Below are positions 47,819 through 49,079 of a stretch of DNA of 49,079 nucleotides, piece after piece. The notes beneath the pieces were generated by a model, which saw only the letters and a program-made list of their open reading frames with translations, did not search any database and was not told the DNA's origin. The stretch comes from Oscillospiraceae bacterium (lineage in GTDB: Bacteria; Bacillota; Clostridia; Oscillospirales; Oscillospiraceae), in the NCBI GenBank assembly GCA_017409205.1, contig JAFQTF010000025.1, forward strand, positions 1 through 49,079, read 5' to 3'. Position 1 is the first letter of the stretch. Each line of letters opens with the position of its first letter. Made by a program: the position numbers and the translations under genes.

Positions 47819-48241
47819 GTGGCAAAGAATTATGTAGATAACACATACGAAATGCTGCGCCGAAGGGGATTATCCCCCAAATATGAACACCCAGGCATTT
47901 ACTGTATCAAACTGGACGATTAGATCGTTTACATAGGAAAAAGCGAAAATATGATGCGGCGGGTTGCAGAGCATTATGTTGGAATCCAGAAGGAAACAGA
48001 AAAGAAATACCGCATTTTATCTGAGGCGCACCGGAAAGGTCATTCCGTTACATTCGATGTGCTGTATGATGCCAAGGGCAAACGGTATGCGGAAATCGAA
48101 GAAGAAATCGGCAGCAAAGAGGGCGAGTTAATTCGTTAGTATCTGCCCGTGCTGAATACGCAGATTCCAAAAGCAGAGGATTGGCGCAAGTGGGATGTGA
48201 ACACCGTGGATGCTAGAGAAGTGCTGAAGGAGCTTCTGTGA
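47819..48241 (+). pseudogene. GIY-YIG nuclease interrupted by two in-frame TAG codons
   Basis: Reading from a GTG with an AAGGAGG site 7 nt upstream, the frame runs 140 codons to a TGA at 48241, with TAG at codons 35 (47921-47923) and 107 (48137-48139). Through them it reads GIYCIKLDD-x-IVYIGKS with GIY at 26-28 and YIG at 38-40, RR at 47-48, EGELIR-x-YLPVLN with the conserved Glu and Asn112, and TQIPKAEDWRKW. All key nuclease residues remain. Each TAG differs by one base from CAG (Gln). It is a pseudogene with two point mutations, or is read with suppressed TAG. Confidence 0.85.
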
Positions 48242-48507
48242 TCCTCCGTGTCTTTCCCTTCTGGATCGTCCTGACGGGCAGATTTGACGATTTGCGGAAA
48301 CAGGCGTGAAAACCGTTTTCCGAAATAAAAAGTCAACTTCGTGGGAGATTTGGTCAGATATACCCCCTATTGGAGAAACGAAAAATTTTTATCCCGAAAT
48401 TCAAAGATAGATCCCGATGGATAAAAAGAAGTTTTAAAGTTGAAAAAATCTCGTTGGGATCTGGAAAGAAAGATATAGGAATTTTATAAAAAAGATGTTA
48501 GAAAGTT
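48242..48507. other. Non-coding stretch after the GIY-YIG frame
   Basis: AT-rich with repeated purine runs. An AGATCCC/GGGATCT inverted pair spans about 48408-48460. No supported ORF, promoter or known RNA seen. Confidence 0.5.
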
Positions 48508-48540
48508 GAAAAGGAGGGGCAGCCGCAAACTGTCCCTCCC
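48508..48540 (-). terminator. Terminator of the Cro/CI-type regulator gene
   Basis: GGAGGGGCA...TGTCCCTCC, stem of about 9 bp with one mismatch; on the minus strand CCTTTTCAAC follows. 16 bp after the regulator's stop. Confidence 0.72.
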
Positions 48541-48555
48541 ACTGTTTTCAATGAA

Positions 48556-48762
48556 TCATTCCTTAACATATTCCAAAAGGTCTGCGGGCTGACAATCCAG
48601 AAGCTCACAAATCTTAGAAATATTCTGCAAAGAGATGTACTTATTCTCCCGCAAAGACTGGATCACACCCTCAGACAGAAGCTTTTCTTTTCTCAGTCTG
48701 TTGGTATTATAGCCAGCTTCTTTTAGTGCGGCGAGAATGTCAATCTTATAGACAACAGGCAT
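48556..48762 (-). CDS. Cro/CI-type helix-turn-helix repressor
   Basis: The 68-residue protein has the compact Cro/CI pattern: YKIDILAALKEAGYNTNRLR, EKLLSEGVIQSLRENKYI, SLQNISKICELLDCQPADLLEY. The last part is the standard end of small XRE-type regulators. The start at 48762 has GGGAGGAACC upstream; a longer frame lacks support. It faces three operator-like palindromes and a divergent promoter, so it is probably an autoregulated repressor of the element, as in phage or conjugative-element switches. Confidence 0.85.
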   Translation of the reverse strand: MPVVYKIDILAALKEAGYNTNRLRKEKLLSEGVIQSLRENKYISLQNISKICELLDCQPADLLEYVKE

Positions 48763-48817
48763 TGTGGTTCCTCCCTTCCTGGGGCTGCTAAAAAAGTGCC
48801 CCTTCTCCATTGTCCGT

Positions 48818-48846
48818 ATTATAGCATAAGATTACACAGAAATCAA
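48818..48846 (-). promoter_or_regulatory. Promoter of the Cro/CI-type gene
   Basis: On the minus strand TTGATT (48841-48846) and TATAAT (48818-48823), 17-nt spacer. The first operator overlaps the spacer and -35 box. Confidence 0.75.
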
Positions 48847-48923
48847 TGTAAAATATAAACATAATATTACACAGATATTTGTGTAATCTGCGAATTGAAA
48901 TTACACAGAAAACAGTGTATAAT
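48831..48923. promoter_or_regulatory. Three operator-like palindromes between divergent promoters
   Basis: O1 48831-48854, O2 48866-48887 and O3 48900-48923 all begin ATTACACAGA and close with a TGT-containing arm; O2 is ATTACACAGAT-ATTTGTGTAAT, 10 of 11 matching. O1 covers the -35 of the leftward promoter and O3 the spacer and -10 of the rightward one. The layout is that of a phage or ICE switch bound by the Cro/CI-type protein. Confidence 0.8.
48895..48923 (+). promoter_or_regulatory. Rightward promoter at the island switch
   Basis: TTGAAA (48895-48900) and TATAAT (48918-48923) with a 17-nt spacer, inside operator O3. Transcription would start near 48930, at the first base of the structured RNA candidate. 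Confidence 0.75.
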
Positions 48924-48929
48924 ACTATC

Positions 48930-49076
48930 AGAAGGTAAGGGAAGCCAACCGGAAGAAGCTACACGGGAGTAGGGTAGCAAGAGCCGAAAGCGTCCACAAA
49001 CTCAAGCCCATATCCTAGTGAGACGGAAGCCCCGTTGACATGACTTGAAGATGACTTGAGGGTTGGCAATCCCACC
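48930..49076 (+). ncRNA. Structured RNA candidate directly downstream of the rightward promoter
   Basis: A closing helix pairs GCCAACC (48944-48950) with GGTTGGC (49061-49067), extended by GGG/CCC across small loops. Inside are GCTAC/GTAGC (48958-48978), CTCAAG/CTTGAG (49001-49006 with 49055-49060), which enclose ACGG/CCGT (49023-49035). These nest without conflict, forming a junction of about 145 nt. No ORF or ribosome binding site lies in it. Some short stretches (GGTAGCAAG...GCCGAAAG) recall group II intron domain I, but I cannot assign a family. It may be a free RNA or a leader for genes beyond the window. Confidence 0.5.
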
Positions 49077-49079
49077 AAA

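Noticed and set aside
48136-48336. 66-codon minus-strand ORF
   Set aside because: Overlaps the GIY-YIG frame end and non-coding DNA; no ribosome binding site or family match.

Overview
The window looks like a chromosome segment of a gut Clostridia bacterium, most likely Oscillospiraceae (Faecalibacterium/Gemmiger/Subdoligranulum-like). The grounds are a GC-rich backbone, strong GGAGG ribosome binding sites, pyruvate phosphate dikinase, DUF1292, DUF624 and LrgAB genes, an NPKTG surface-anchor signal, and long hairpin-rich intergenic repeats. The placement is inference. No rRNA, tRNA or CRISPR array was seen.

Layout. 1-4092 (minus): the start of ppdK, then a murI-udk-HAD-yhcH-DUF89 gene string. 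4.1-9.6 kb: a repeat element, a cysteine hydrolase, and a minus-strand string (GNAT, rlmD, DMP19-like, lipoprotein, AEC transporter). 9.7-12 kb: a radical SAM activase and a folate ECF S component behind a tetrahydrofolate-type riboswitch and terminator. 12-20 kb: Na/Pi symporter, a ribbon-helix-helix gene, murA, an RsmF-type methyltransferase and the pmbA/tldD pair. 20-21 kb: a secreted S-layer-type protein. 21-31.5 kb: a probable sialic-acid locus (binding protein, two permeases, N-acetylneuraminate lyase, YdcF, ROK-like protein; SGNH esterase, YesL, RpiR regulator and lrgAB nearby). The lyase makes pyruvate, and LrgAB-type proteins can carry pyruvate, so the layout fits one catabolic unit under the RpiR regulator. 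yhcH near 2 kb is a possible distant partner. 31.6-34.7 kb: a large surface-anchored PHP-type protein. 34.7-43.3 kb: phospholipase-like protein, alanyl-tRNA editing protein, cysK and cysE divergent around a repeat, tcdA, DUF1292, and an unusual lipoprotein joining a parvulin-like and a C39-like peptidase domain.

At about 43.68 kb, inside what looks like a Spo0A reduced to its DNA-binding domain, base composition turns AT-rich and an accessory island begins, running past the window end. It holds four tandem paralogous genes of unknown function, each with its own near-identical promoter (19-nt spacer) and a 5'-terminal leader hairpin whose arms change together. Then come small genes, a winged-helix protein, two structured RNA candidates, a GIY-YIG nuclease reading frame interrupted by two in-frame TAG codons, and a Cro/CI-type regulator with three operators between divergent promoters. 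This island is the best candidate for something undescribed.

A family of terminal-inverted-repeat elements (three copies of about 410-460 bp, plus shorter derivatives) sits between the GC-rich genes.
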